Source: Stakelama portus
GTDB taxonomy: Bacteria; Pseudomonadota; Alphaproteobacteria; Sphingomonadales; Sphingomonadaceae
DNA length: 64,000 bases
Direction: 5' to 3'
NCBI RefSeq assembly: GCF_003171655.1
Contig: NZ_QFZL01000008.1
Location: 62,001 to 126,000, forward strand
The notes under the pieces are model-generated. The model was not told the DNA's origin and did no database searches. It saw only the letters and a program-made list of their open reading frames with translations. Every line of letters starts with the position of its first letter. Position 1 is the first letter of the stretch. The translations under genes and the position numbers were made by a program. This document shows positions 1-8,866 of this stretch, in pieces.

Positions 1-1390
1 GCGCAAACGCCGGAACATGCGGGTTCGAATAGTCGAAATTGATGTCGACGCCGCTGTTGAACCGGGCGCGGAAGCGCGTGGGATCGAGCGAGCCATGCTC
101 GCTTTCGCTCGAGCGCGCCCAGCCGGCCTGATAGGTGGCGTGCCAGCCATTGGTCTGGGTTTCGCCGCCAAAGGTGATCGTGCGCACCTTCTGGCTTTCG
201 AACCGGTCCTTGAGGTCGCGGCGCACTTCGATCCGCGAGCTCGAACCGCTCGGCTGGAACAGCGCGCTGTCATCGGTTCCCGAAACCGGGTCGCCGTTCG
301 AAATGATCGTCAGCCGGTTGCGATATTCGTGATCGTCAAACTGGGTGTAGATGCCGCGCAGATACAGCGTCGTCGTGCTGCTGGGGCGCCAGTCGAGCGA
401 CAGCGTGCCGCCGATGCGCTTCCGTTCGACATCATAATCGCGATACTGGACCTCTTCGTTGAAATCGACGCCGTTCGCCGTGTCCCACGTGCCGCCGGTT
501 TCGACATTGTCGGTCGAGAATTTGCGCTGATAATAGGAAAAGCCGCCGGCGATGCCGAAATTGTCGGTGAGGCGCGTGGCGAAATCGATGCTGCCCTTGG
601 GCGTCAGCGTGTCGCGCAGCTCGTTATAGCTGCCTTCGACCTTTACCGTATACAGGTCGCTTTCGCGATCGAACGCACTGGTGGTGTGGATTTCCACCGA
701 AGCGCCGATCGTGTCGCCGTCCATGTCGGGGGTCAGCGACTTCTTCACTTCGATCGATTCGATCAGATCGCTCGAAACCGTGTCGAGCGCGACTTCGCGC
801 ACGTCGGATTCGGGCGACGGCAGGCGCAGGCCGTTGACCGACGAGCTGTTGAGATTGGGATCGAGACCCCGCACCGACACGAAACGCCCCTCGCCCTGAT
901 CGTCGAGGATGTTGACGCCGGGCAGACGGCGCAGCGATTCGGCGACATTCTGATCGGGGAACTGGCCGATCGCGTCGCGCGTCACCACGCTGGAAACACC
1001 ATCGGCGGCGCGTTCGCGCTGCAGCGCGCTGAACAGATTGGCGCGCTGGCCGACGACGAGAATCTCGCTGTCGGTGCCGAGCACGATGTCCGCGGTCAGT
1101 TCGCCGGTTTCGGGAACCACGATCCGCGTTTCGAACAGCGGCGCGCCCTGATAGCGCGCGCGCAGCGTATAGGTGCCGGGCGCGACATCGGAAAAGCTGT
1201 AATAGCCGTGCGAATCGGCCTGGGTGGTGCGTCCCAGTTCGACGATCGTGACTTCGGCGCCCTGAAGCGACGCGGTCCCCGACGCGTCGGTGACGATGCC
1301 GGTAACGTCGCTTGCCCAGGCCGTCGCAGGTAGCGCCAGCAGCATCGCCCCGGCCATGAGCCGCGAGCGCATTCCGAATCTAGTGATCAT
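1..1390 (-). CDS. TonB-dependent receptor (3' end outside window)
   Basis: Outer-membrane active transporter, powered by TonB-ExbBD. My translation of the minus strand runs open from the ATG at 1390 to the window edge (463 codons), so the C-terminal barrel is cut off. A signal peptide (MRSRLMAGAMLLALPATAWA) is followed by a carboxypeptidase-regulatory-like fold (DVTGIVTDASG...), a TonB-box-like stretch (EILVVGQR), and a plug domain with the typical NVAESLRRLPGVNI and FVSVRGLDPNLNS motifs. Barrel strands follow. It is divergent from a phytase with a 64-bp shared intergenic region, which suggests uptake of phytate or its products. Substrate is inference; the family assignment is secure. Confidence 0.93.
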   Translation of the reverse strand, partial: MITRFGMRSRLMAGAMLLALPATAWASDVTGIVTDASGTASLQGAEVTIVELGRTTQADSHGYYSFSDVAPGTYTLRARYQGAPLFETRIVVPETGELTADIVLGTDSEILVVGQRANLFSALQRERAADGVSSVVTRDAIGQFPDQNVAESLRRLPGVNILDDQGEGRFVSVRGLDPNLNSSSVNGLRLPSPESDVREVALDTVSSDLIESIEVKKSLTPDMDGDTIGASVEIHTTSAFDRESDLYTVKVEGSYNELRDTLTPKGSIDFATRLTDNFGIAGGFSYYQRKFSTDNVETGGTWDTANGVDFNEEVQYRDYDVERKRIGGTLSLDWRPSSTTTLYLRGIYTQFDDHEYRNRLTIISNGDPVSGTDDSALFQPSGSSSRIEVRRDLKDRFESQKVRTITFGGETQTNGWHATYQAGWARSSESEHGSLDPTRFRARFNSGVDINFDYSNPHVPAFA

Positions 1391-1454
1391 TGGATTCCCC
1401 CTGTATGTGTGGCGCGCGCTTCGCAGCCGTGCGTTTCGGGGGGATGAAACTAAT

Positions 1455-2510
1455 ATGACACTAGCGTTACGAAGCGGCCTGGTTGCCGCATTGGGTACGA
1501 TCATGCTCGGCGGATGCGCCGCCGGCGAGCGACCGGCGGCGATGCTTCCGGCAGTCGCGGTTTCCGCCGCCGCCGAAACCACGCCGGTGGGGTCTTCGGT
1601 GGGTCAGGATGCCGCCGACGATCCGGCGATCTGGGCCGCGCCCGTCGGAACCACGGCCAGCTTTCAGGGCAAACCGGTCGAGGCACTGATCCTGGGCACC
1701 GACAAGAAAGCCGGCCTCTATGTCTATGGCATGGATGGCGCCGCGCTGCAGTTTCTGCCCGACGGGCGACTCAACAATGTCGATCTGCTGCCCGACGGCA
1801 ACGGCTTCCTTGCCGCCGCGTCGGATCGCGGGCGGATGGGCGTTGCGCTCTATCGTTATGCCGGTTCGGGCGAGCTGGTTCCGGCAGGCTTTATCCGGTC
1901 CGACGTCGCCGAGCCCTATGGCTTTTGCATGGGACGCTGGAACGGGCGGATGCTGGCGGTGCTCGTCGCCAAGGATGGCGGCGTGCGCATCTATGCCGTC
2001 AGCGGGAGCGGCACGGCGATGACCGGTGCGGAAGTCGACCGGTTCGCAGTCGGATCGCAGTCCGAAGGCTGTGCGATCGATGAAGCGTCGGGCGACCTCT
2101 ATATCGGCGAAGAGAATGTCGGCCTGTGGCGCTATCGGCTGGGCGATACCGGCGCGCGCACGCTGGTCGAGCCGGTCGGCGCGGACAAGCTGGTCGCCGA
2201 TGTCGAGGGAGTCACGGTGCTTGTCGACGGCGATGCGCGCTATCTGCTGGTATCGAGCCAGGGGGACAGTGGCTTTGCGGTGTGGCGGCTGGACGGCGGC
2301 ACGCCGGCCTATCTCAACCGGTTCCGGGTGGTTGCGGCGAACGGCGTCGACGGGGTCAGCGGCACCGACGGCATCGACGCGCTGGGGGGACGTGTCGGCC
2401 CCTATCCGCGCGGACTGGTGGTGACGCAGGACGACGATAATGACGGCGAGCCGCAGAATTTCAAACTGATCGACTGGCGCACGATCCTGGCCGCGGTGGA
2501 ACCGCGATAG
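1455..2510 (+). CDS. Beta-propeller phytase (3-phytase), lipoprotein
   Basis: Hydrolyses phosphate from myo-inositol hexakisphosphate, Ca2+-dependent in this family. Start chosen at 1455 because it gives a lipoprotein signal (MTLALRSGLVAALGTIMLGGC, lipobox LGGC), so it is probably membrane-anchored facing the periplasm or exported. Beta-propeller phytase motifs are visible in order: DAADDPAIW, GTDKKAGLYVY, RLNNVDLL, EPYGFCMG, EGCAIDEASGDLYIGEE, DVEGVTVL and YLLVSSQGDSGFAVW. Length 351 aa fits the family. A four-codon ORF (1444-1458) overlaps the start codon and sits behind a G-rich Shine-Dalgarno-like run, so translational coupling is possible. Divergent from a TonB-dependent receptor. Confidence 0.92.
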   Translation: MTLALRSGLVAALGTIMLGGCAAGERPAAMLPAVAVSAAAETTPVGSSVGQDAADDPAIWAAPVGTTASFQGKPVEALILGTDKKAGLYVYGMDGAALQFLPDGRLNNVDLLPDGNGFLAAASDRGRMGVALYRYAGSGELVPAGFIRSDVAEPYGFCMGRWNGRMLAVLVAKDGGVRIYAVSGSGTAMTGAEVDRFAVGSQSEGCAIDEASGDLYIGEENVGLWRYRLGDTGARTLVEPVGADKLVADVEGVTVLVDGDARYLLVSSQGDSGFAVWRLDGGTPAYLNRFRVVAANGVDGVSGTDGIDALGGRVGPYPRGLVVTQDDDNDGEPQNFKLIDWRTILAAVEPR

Positions 2511-2562
2511 AGCCAAGGCGTTGGCCCCGAAACAATTTCACGACGAAACGGAGGGAAAAGCC

Positions 2563-2799
2563 ATGAAACGCACGATGATGATTCCGCTTGCCGCGGCGCT
2601 TTCGCTGACCGGCCTCGCGGCCTGCAGCGAAAATGCCCAGGACAAGACCGGCCAGGCAGCCGACGCGATCGGCGAGGATATCGAAGCCACCGCCGACAAC
2701 GCCGCCGACGCAGTGGGCGAAGCGTTCGACGAAACCGGCCAGGCGATCGACAATGGCGTCGACGCGACCGAAAACGAAATCGACGAAGAAACCCGCTGA
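2563..2799 (+). CDS. Small alanine/acid-rich lipoprotein
   Basis: A 78-residue protein with lipoprotein signal MKRTMMIPLAAALSLTGLAAC and an acidic helical repeat-like body (GQAADAIGEDIEATADNAADAVGEAFDETGQAI). Start at 2563 is supported by a GGAGGG Shine-Dalgarno about 8 bases upstream. The A/D/E-rich amphipathic pattern is like entericidin- or YtxH-type envelope stress lipoproteins, but I cannot assign a function. It follows the phytase by 52 bp and is closed by a clear hairpin terminator, so it may be expressed with the phytase or from its own promoter. Confidence 0.75.
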   Translation: MKRTMMIPLAAALSLTGLAACSENAQDKTGQAADAIGEDIEATADNAADAVGEAFDETGQAIDNGVDATENEIDEETR

Positions 2800-2823
2800 T
2801 CGCGGTTCGATCGTAATCCGAAA

Positions 2824-2853
2824 GGGCCGTGGAGCACGCTCCGCGGCCCTTTT
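2824..2853 (+). terminator. Rho-independent terminator after small lipoprotein
   Basis: GGGCCGTGGAG pairs with CTCCGCGGCCC (one G-U pair) around the loop CACG, followed by TTTT. It lies 25 bp after the stop of the small lipoprotein gene. Confidence 0.85.
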
Positions 2854-2895
2854 GCATGGCCTCGCGGCAGCGATGGAGACGAAGACACGCGGCGG

Positions 2896-2974
<79 letters not shown>

Positions 2975-3023
2975 ACATTCGCCCGCTTAGGCGCTGATGT
3001 GCGCTGCGGCAATCCGCTGCGGC

Positions 3024-3100
3024 TGGTGGGCCCGGCAGGACTCGAACCCGCAACCTAGCCGTTATGAGCGGCCAGCTCTAACCAATTGAGCTACAGGCCC
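3024..3100 (-). tRNA. tRNA with CAT anticodon, probably tRNA-Ile2
   Basis: Minus-strand cloverleaf starts GGGCCTGTAGCTCAATTGG and ends CGGGCCC-A-CCA. The anticodon loop CTCATAA is flanked by GCCG/CGGC and reads CAT. The acceptor stem carries C4:G69 and C5:G68, which I recall as recognition pairs for TilS (lysidine formation) in tRNA-Ile2 and which elongator tRNA-Met lacks, so this is more likely the AUA-decoding isoleucine tRNA than a methionine tRNA. 77 nt with encoded CCA. Confidence 0.85.
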
Positions 3101-3126
3101 CCAGCGCCGCTCCGATAGCGGAGGAA

Positions 3127-4197
3127 TTATGCCGTGGGCAAGCCGGATTGCGGTGCCGGTTCGGCGGCGGTGACGAGATCGTCGATCGAGGCCGGGCGTA
3201 CCGACAGCCGGTCGAGCAGGTCGAGCACGCAATCCCACCAGCGATGGAATTCGGCGAGATCGCTCTCGTCGCGCACATAGGGCGTGTGGCCGGGCACCAG
3301 CGAGGGCGAATGATAGGAGAAGTTGAGGACGCGAACCCCCTCGCCCAGCGCGACGCGAATCGCTTCCATCACTTCGTCGAGCGGCATGTCTTCGGGCGTC
3401 AGCGCGATGCGCGACAACATGCCCAGCCGCGCAAGCGCGCCGCCGAACGGCATACGCTGTGCCAGCGGATGGAGCCATCGCCCGGCACCGCGCGCGTGCC
3501 CGGTAAAGACAGTCGTGAGCGGCAATTCGATCAGCGAGCCAGACGGTCCTGTGCGGAATGCGTCATTGCCCACCGCGCTGTAATCAGGCCCCTGAATATG
3601 GCGGAAATCATAGGCGGCGCGCATCGAGCTGTCGATGCGATAGCCCAACGCCTCGAGCATGCCGAGCGTATGCGGGCCAAGCCCGTAGCGACCGGCGCGA
3701 TAGATGATCGGCCGGATGCCGAATGTCTGCTCGATCGTCTCGGTCAGATTGGTCAGCTTGGCCGCTTCGAGCGATTGGGGCAGATTGCCGGCGAAGCTGT
3801 TGCGTTCGCTTACCGGCTCCTCGAACGGCGGATTGACCCAGGGATGCAGCTGGGTTCCGACAGTCGAGCGCGGATCGCTTTCCAGCAGCGCGCGCATCGC
3901 GTCGATCGCGGCGGGGTCGGTCGCGATCGGGTGATCGATCAGATAGGCGACCGGGATTTCCCGTTCGAAGAATCGCTGGTGAAATTCCGGCAGCGCCGCC
4001 GCCGCCGTCGTGTCGCGCGCGCTGCGGCGAAACGGTCCTGACCAGTCGAATTCCTCTTCGGTATCGACGAACAGAGTAAATCGTGTTCCGAAGCTTTCCG
4101 GCCAGTCAATCGTTGCGGACGCACAAGGCGCTGCAAACCGATACTGACTTGCTTCTTCTTCGAAAGACGACACCGTCATTTGCTGTGCCGTCGCCAT
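3127..4197 (-). CDS. WalW-type polysaccharide deacetylase family protein
   Basis: A 356-residue protein of the NodB-fold deacetylase superfamily, WalW-like branch, associated with cell-surface polysaccharide metabolism. Visible: the metal-site segment FTLFVDTEEEFDW near residue 60, TQLHPWVNPPF near 120, RAGRYGLGPHTLGMLEALGY near 170, and YHSPSLVPG near 300. No signal peptide, so it is predicted cytoplasmic. The start ATG overlaps the stop of the upstream histidine-kinase gene by one base (TAATG), indicating translational coupling. Substrate unknown. Confidence 0.8.
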   Translation of the reverse strand: MATAQQMTVSSFEEEASQYRFAAPCASATIDWPESFGTRFTLFVDTEEEFDWSGPFRRSARDTTAAAALPEFHQRFFEREIPVAYLIDHPIATDPAAIDAMRALLESDPRSTVGTQLHPWVNPPFEEPVSERNSFAGNLPQSLEAAKLTNLTETIEQTFGIRPIIYRAGRYGLGPHTLGMLEALGYRIDSSMRAAYDFRHIQGPDYSAVGNDAFRTGPSGSLIELPLTTVFTGHARGAGRWLHPLAQRMPFGGALARLGMLSRIALTPEDMPLDEVMEAIRVALGEGVRVLNFSYHSPSLVPGHTPYVRDESDLAEFHRWWDCVLDLLDRLSVRPASIDDLVTAAEPAPQSGLPTA

Positions 4198-6629
4198 TAG
4201 CTGAGATGTGCCTGCCCCATGGCTTCATTATCTGCAGCAGGAAGTCTTAAGGTCAGGTTATCCGCCTCAATGACAAGCGATCCGCCCAGCTCGCGGGCAA
4301 GATTGCGGGCAAGGCGCAGCGCGAATCCGGTGCCCAGCAACGCCGCGTCGCTGCCTTCATCATCGATGCCCAGCACCGATTCGCCCTGATAGTCGGCCAG
4401 TGCGGCGGGGCGTTCGAACGTCACCAGCACATCGTCGCCGTCGACGCTGCTGCGAACGCCGACGCGCTCGCCTTCGCCGCTTGCCGAAACCAGCGTCGCC
4501 ATCAGCCGCGCGAACAGCCGTTCGACTGCGCGGCGATCCCCGGTCACCGCCAGATCGTCGATCGGAAGCGCGATGCACGCGCCGCGCAGTTCGGCAAGTT
4601 GCGACAGATCGTCGGCGATACCCGCCAGCAGGGGGCGCAGCGCCACCTTGCCCGGCGCGAGCGACAGCGCCTGGCTTTCGATTCGTGCCGCCAGGTCGAG
4701 ATCGTCGATCGCGCCCAGCAATTCCTTTGCCTGGGTCCGCACCACGCCCGCGCGATCGCGATAGGGTTCGGCGACCGGACCGAGAATCTGGGTCTCGATC
4801 ATTTCGGCAAAGCCGGCGATCGCGTTGGTCGGCGTGCGCAATTCATGCACCAGCTGGCGCAGCGAATCGGCGGGGCTCGATGGCGGGACCGCAGGCTCGG
4901 CGCGCTCGTCCGGGCGCGGCCGACGCGCCGTGCCGCGATAGCCCGAAAAGCGCCCGCTCGACGAATCGAACACCGGAATCGCCGAAATCAGCCAGTCGCC
5001 GGCGGCGTCGCTGTCACCGTCGATGACAAGGCGCGAATTGGCAAAGCCCGCGCGGCGGCGGAACGCCCCCGCGGCAATGGCGTCGATCCGCGCCGCGCCG
5101 GGAATCCCCTGTTGATCGAGCGAGAGTCCGACCAGCGGCGCGCGCGAAACGCCGTCGACCCAACGGATCACGCCCTTGGCATCGGTTTCGAACCGGAAGC
5201 CGGTCGGACGCGGCACCGGACGCGGTTCGCGCACTTCGTCCTGCTGCCGGCGCCAGAAGGCATCGATCCGCGCAACGACTTCGGAAATCTGGAACGGCCC
5301 CTCGCCCGCTTCGGCATCCGGCGCGGAATCGGCAGGGGCTGCTTCGACGACCCGCTCTTCGACCAGAAGATCTTCGCTCATGGCGACGTCCTCCGCTTCC
5401 GCCGCTTGCTCCGCAACCGGCTCGCTGAGGACGGGCGTCGCCATTGTCCCGCTTTGATGCGCCGGGCCATCCTCGCGATCGGGCGATTGGGGCTTGTCAA
5501 AGGCCGCGGCCTCACGCTCCGGCACCGCGAGCGAGGTCGCGAAACCGGCCAGCGCCACGAAGGAAAGATCCTCTTCCGCCGCCGCAGGCGAAAGATCGGC
5601 TGCGACTGCCGCTTCGACAAGCGTCGCCGGGGCCGGGAGCCCCGCATCTTCGGGATAGACCGGCGGCGCGATCGCCGACGGCGCAGGCAGCGGATCGAAA
5701 TGCATGTCCGACGTCGGATAGGCGTCGCGTACCGGCGGCACATGCTCGATGAATTCGCTCTCGGCAGGTTCGGCAGCTGCTTCGGCAGCCACCGCTTCGG
5801 TGTCCGGCGCTACCGTCGCGACGGTGCTGTCGGCGATCGGCGCGGGTTCAGGCGCTTCCGCTTCCGCTTCCGCCTGCTGCTCGGCAGGCGGCGAATCGGT
5901 CACGCCTTCCGCTGCGTCCTCCGCCTCGGGCGAAGCAAGGGGCTTTGCGCTCTCGGTCAGCGGGGTGAGCGAGCGCAACGCGATCACATCTTCCTCCGGC
6001 CACGGATCCGCAACGCCCGCTTCGGGCTGAGCCTGAAGAATATCGGGATAGGGCGCCGGATCCATTACCGGTTGCGATACGGAAGGTTCGGGCGCGTTGG
6101 CAACCGCATCCTCGTCCAACAGTGTATCATTCTCGCCCGTCTCGAACATCGGTTCGGCAAGATCGGGTTCCGGCTGTGCCGGTGCGGCGGCAGCCGGTGT
6201 CCCGTCGGCGAGCACGAAATCGGCCGGACCGAAGGCTTCGAGCGCGCGCTTTACCGGCGGTCCCAGGTCGCGGCGGTTGCGCAGCACCGATCGCGCGGCC
6301 GACGACATTTCGGGCAACAGACTGATCCATTCCGAAGAGGAAAGCCGTGCCGCGCGCAGCACCGGGGCCGCCACCGAGATTTCGTCGACGCAAAAAATGC
6401 TGACCAGCGCAAAGGGCGGTTCGGCATATTCGAGTCCCCGCGCCGATGCCGCACGGATATTGGCGGGGACTTCGTTGCGAATCGCATTGAGGACGGTCAG
6501 TGCGCGCGAATCCGGCGGCACCCGCCGACGTCCAATAAGATCAACCAGTTGGCGCCATGCGGAATGCCTGCCATAGGGCGTCGTCAAGTCTCCGGCGAGT
6601 ACCGTCTCCAGAGTATCGTCGAAGCGCAC
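4197..6629 (-). CDS. Large HisKA-type sensor protein with degenerate ATPase domain
   Basis: An 810-residue soluble protein. Residues about 1-160 form an alpha-helical domain rich in RAARLSSSEWISLLPEM-type repeats, reminiscent of DUF2336. Residues about 165-470 are a low-complexity Ala/Glu/Pro linker. A PAS-like segment (FRFETDAKGVIRWVDG) precedes a HisKA dimerisation helix with phospho-acceptor His595 (LRQLVHELRTPTNAIAGF). The C-terminal ATPase region has a G2-like GTGFALRLARNLARELGGSL, but I see no N-box Asn (the place reads RLFARLMATLV) and no DxGxG box, so kinase activity is doubtful. Overlaps the deacetylase gene downstream by one base. Confidence 0.8.
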   Translation of the reverse strand: MRFDDTLETVLAGDLTTPYGRHSAWRQLVDLIGRRRVPPDSRALTVLNAIRNEVPANIRAASARGLEYAEPPFALVSIFCVDEISVAAPVLRAARLSSSEWISLLPEMSSAARSVLRNRRDLGPPVKRALEAFGPADFVLADGTPAAAAPAQPEPDLAEPMFETGENDTLLDEDAVANAPEPSVSQPVMDPAPYPDILQAQPEAGVADPWPEEDVIALRSLTPLTESAKPLASPEAEDAAEGVTDSPPAEQQAEAEAEAPEPAPIADSTVATVAPDTEAVAAEAAAEPAESEFIEHVPPVRDAYPTSDMHFDPLPAPSAIAPPVYPEDAGLPAPATLVEAAVAADLSPAAAEEDLSFVALAGFATSLAVPEREAAAFDKPQSPDREDGPAHQSGTMATPVLSEPVAEQAAEAEDVAMSEDLLVEERVVEAAPADSAPDAEAGEGPFQISEVVARIDAFWRRQQDEVREPRPVPRPTGFRFETDAKGVIRWVDGVSRAPLVGLSLDQQGIPGAARIDAIAAGAFRRRAGFANSRLVIDGDSDAAGDWLISAIPVFDSSSGRFSGYRGTARRPRPDERAEPAVPPSSPADSLRQLVHELRTPTNAIAGFAEMIETQILGPVAEPYRDRAGVVRTQAKELLGAIDDLDLAARIESQALSLAPGKVALRPLLAGIADDLSQLAELRGACIALPIDDLAVTGDRRAVERLFARLMATLVSASGEGERVGVRSSVDGDDVLVTFERPAALADYQGESVLGIDDEGSDAALLGTGFALRLARNLARELGGSLVIEADNLTLRLPAADNEAMGQAHLS

Positions 6630-6811
6630 GCATTCATCCCCTTTGGCCGCCAGGAACGCGCGACCGGTAAGTTTTTCTTAACCCCGTGGTGGAGAGGGCG
6701 GAACAGCCCATTTCGGCACGTAGCAATGTGGGACAATTGCGTTCGCGGGTAATATTATTAGGATCGCCCCCGCGCTGCGGAACGATCCGTGCGTATCAGG
6801 GAGTTTTATGA

Positions 6812-7279
6812 ATGCGATTCGACGAAATTGACATGCGCATTCTCGCTTTGTTGCAGGAAAACGGCCGCATGACGAATGTCGAATTGGCGGAACGCGTGGG
6901 GCTTACCGCCCCGCCCTGCCTGCGACGCGTGCGCGCGCTGGAACAGGAAGGTGTGATTCGCGGCTATCACGCAGCGCTCGAATCGGAAGCATTGGGCTAT
7001 GGCCTGACCGTCTTCGCGATGGTCAGCCTGCGCAGCCAGGCGGAAAGCGATCTGCGGGCGTTCGAACAGCTCGTCGCCGATATCCCCGAAGTGCGCGAAT
7101 GCCATATGCTGAACGGCGAGATCGACTTCATCCTGAAGATCGTCGCCCCCGATCTGCAGAGTTTTCAGCGCATCCTGACGACGCGGCTTACCACCGCGCC
7201 CAATGTCGAAAGCGTGAAGACGTCGCTGACGATCCGCACGTCGAAGGAAATGCCGGGCGTTCCCGTCCAGATCGACTGA
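6812..7279 (+). CDS. Lrp/AsnC family transcriptional regulator
   Basis: A 155-residue feast/famine regulator. The N-terminal winged helix-turn-helix (MRFDEIDMRILALLQENGRM to RRVRALEQEGVIRGY) matches the AsnC family closely, followed by the RAM ligand-binding ferredoxin-like domain (VREC HMLNGEIDFILKIVAPDLQSFQ). ATG at 6812 is preferred over one at 6808, which hits a stop after seven codons; GGGAG lies upstream. Divergent from the degenerate sensor kinase across 182 bp. Effector is probably an amino acid, not determinable here. Confidence 0.93.
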   Translation: MRFDEIDMRILALLQENGRMTNVELAERVGLTAPPCLRRVRALEQEGVIRGYHAALESEALGYGLTVFAMVSLRSQAESDLRAFEQLVADIPEVRECHMLNGEIDFILKIVAPDLQSFQRILTTRLTTAPNVESVKTSLTIRTSKEMPGVPVQID

Positions 7280-7320
7280 TCCGCCGATCGCCGGATCGCT
7301 CCACGGTCCGGCAAAGCAAA

Positions 7321-7350
7321 GGGGCGGAGCGGCCAATGCCGCCCCGCCCC
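7321..7350 (-). terminator. Rho-independent terminator between lrp-type and TPR genes
   Basis: GGGGCGGAGCGGC and GCCGCCCCGCCCC pair with one mismatch around CAAT. Read on the minus strand the hairpin is followed by TTTGCTTTG, so it best serves the TPR gene that ends 26 bp away; it may also stop the converging regulator transcript. Confidence 0.7.
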
Positions 7351-7375
7351 GATATCGTTCGGATATGCCGCCCGC

Positions 7376-8671
7376 TTATTGCGCGGGAGCGGGCTCCGCC
7401 GGAGCGGCAGCCGCCGGCGCGGCATTGCCCTGGGTATCGAGCCAGACGGTCCAGAACTTCGCCAGATCGCCGATCGGACCGCCGCCGGTGACGGCGTCGA
7501 AGCTCGTCCGCGCGCTGGCGAGATCGCCCGCCTTGGCATGCGCGACGCCGAGATGCAGGTTGACTTCGTTGGCGTCGACGCCGCCCTTTTGCAGCGCCAT
7601 CTGATACAGCGCCACGGCCTTGGCATAATCGCCCGAGGCGAGATAGGCGTCACCCGTCTGTGCGGCTGCCTGGCCATCGGCGGCACTTGCCGCTTCGCTT
7701 TCATAGGCCGAAAGCGCGCGTTCGTTGCGGATCGCGGTATTGGCGCGCGTATAAAGCTCGTTGAATTCGGCGGTGCTGGCCTGAATGGTGCCCGCCGCGC
7801 GGCCCGCATCGATCGCAGCCTTGGTTTCCCAGGGCAGGCCCGAATTGAACGCCGCGTCGCCATAGCTCAGATATTCGCTCTCGTCGGCGAGCGCGCCCGC
7901 AGCGCCGAGCAGGCGATACAGGTCGAGCTTCTGGCGATTGGTCAGCTGATTCTTCTCGCGGAAGATCAACAGCGTGCGGCGCCAGTTCTCAACCGTCGGA
8001 TAGGATTGGAGCTCCATCATCAGCCACTTGGATGTGCCGGCCGTATCGCCGGAATTATAGAGCTTGGAAATTGCGAGCCGATACCAGTCGGCCGGGGGCA
8101 CGTTACCTGCGGCCTTTTCCGCGACAACCGCGCGCTCGAGCGCAGCCGCGCCTTCGTCCACCTTGTCCAGCTGGAAATAGCAGCTGGCGATCAGCAGCGG
8201 CAAAGAGGCCTGATTATAGCCCAGTTCCTGCGCCTTCAGCAGATAGGGCAGCGCCGTGGCATAATCCTTGGCCAGCACGGCGCGGCGCCCGCGCTCATAA
8301 TTCAGCACGGGGGCATTTGCCGCCGGAAGCTTCGGGCTGGCGAGCAGGCGATCGAGCGCGGGCACTACGCCGGCATCGTTGCCGCGACCCAGTTCGAGCT
8401 GGAAACGCATCCAGTTGGCATAATATTTTTCGTCATCGCTCTGCGCGACTGCTTCGGCCTGCGACAGCGGCGCTTCCGCTTCGTCGAACTTCTTGGCGGC
8501 GATCAGCTCCTGCGCCTTGGCGGCAGGTTCGCGGAATTCGCGGCTGAGTTCGAGCTGCGGTTGTTCCTGTTCGCCGCCGCGATTGCGCTGCGCATTGGCT
8601 GGCGAAACGCTGATGGCAGCGACGCTCACGCCGAGTGCTGCGGCGACCGCGAACCTGGAAACAAAATTCAT
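7376..8671 (-). CDS. Secreted TPR-repeat protein
   Basis: A 431-residue exported protein with signal peptide MNFVSRFAVAAALGVSVAAI...SPANA. The body consists of helix-turn-helix tetratricopeptide-like repeats (AQELIAAKKFDEAEAPLSQA, AVLAKDYATALPYLLKAQEL, YLASGDYAKAVALYQMALQK, HLGVAHAKAGDLASARTSFD). The C-terminal tail is Ala/Pro-rich. Such proteins scaffold periplasmic complexes; no specific partner is indicated by the neighbours. Monocistronic between a converging regulator and divergent yaaA. Confidence 0.85.
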   Translation of the reverse strand: MNFVSRFAVAAALGVSVAAISVSPANAQRNRGGEQEQPQLELSREFREPAAKAQELIAAKKFDEAEAPLSQAEAVAQSDDEKYYANWMRFQLELGRGNDAGVVPALDRLLASPKLPAANAPVLNYERGRRAVLAKDYATALPYLLKAQELGYNQASLPLLIASCYFQLDKVDEGAAALERAVVAEKAAGNVPPADWYRLAISKLYNSGDTAGTSKWLMMELQSYPTVENWRRTLLIFREKNQLTNRQKLDLYRLLGAAGALADESEYLSYGDAAFNSGLPWETKAAIDAGRAAGTIQASTAEFNELYTRANTAIRNERALSAYESEAASAADGQAAAQTGDAYLASGDYAKAVALYQMALQKGGVDANEVNLHLGVAHAKAGDLASARTSFDAVTGGGPIGDLAKFWTVWLDTQGNAAPAAAAPAEPAPAQ

Positions 8672-8785
8672 ACTGAAACTCTCCTCATCCGGCTTTGGGG
8701 GCCATAGCGGGGCACGCTGTATCCACCAGCGCGGCGCCGTTCAAGCGCAACCGCCCAGACACGTGTATCGCATCGCCGGGCTGAA

Positions 8786-8812
8786 CCTCATTTGAACCGC
8801 CTCATTTGAACC
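8786..8812. repeat. Tandem 14-bp direct repeat upstream of yaaA
   Basis: CCTCATTTGAACC occurs twice with a period of 14 bp, about 55-80 bp before the yaaA start. A short AAGCC/GGCTT hairpin followed by TT lies just after. It could be a regulator site or a slippage product. Confidence 0.5.
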
Positions 8813-8866
8813 ACAAGCCATCAAGGCTTTTGACTCCTCCCCGCGCGCGACGCTAGGCGGCAGGCG

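Noticed and set aside
17..1333. 438-codon plus-strand frame at the left edge
   Set aside because: The minus strand encodes a TonB-dependent receptor with signal peptide and plug motifs across the same bases.
4599..6752. 717-codon plus-strand frame over the HisKA gene
   Set aside because: Arg/Gly/His-rich composition and no motifs; the minus strand has clear PAS/HisKA features.
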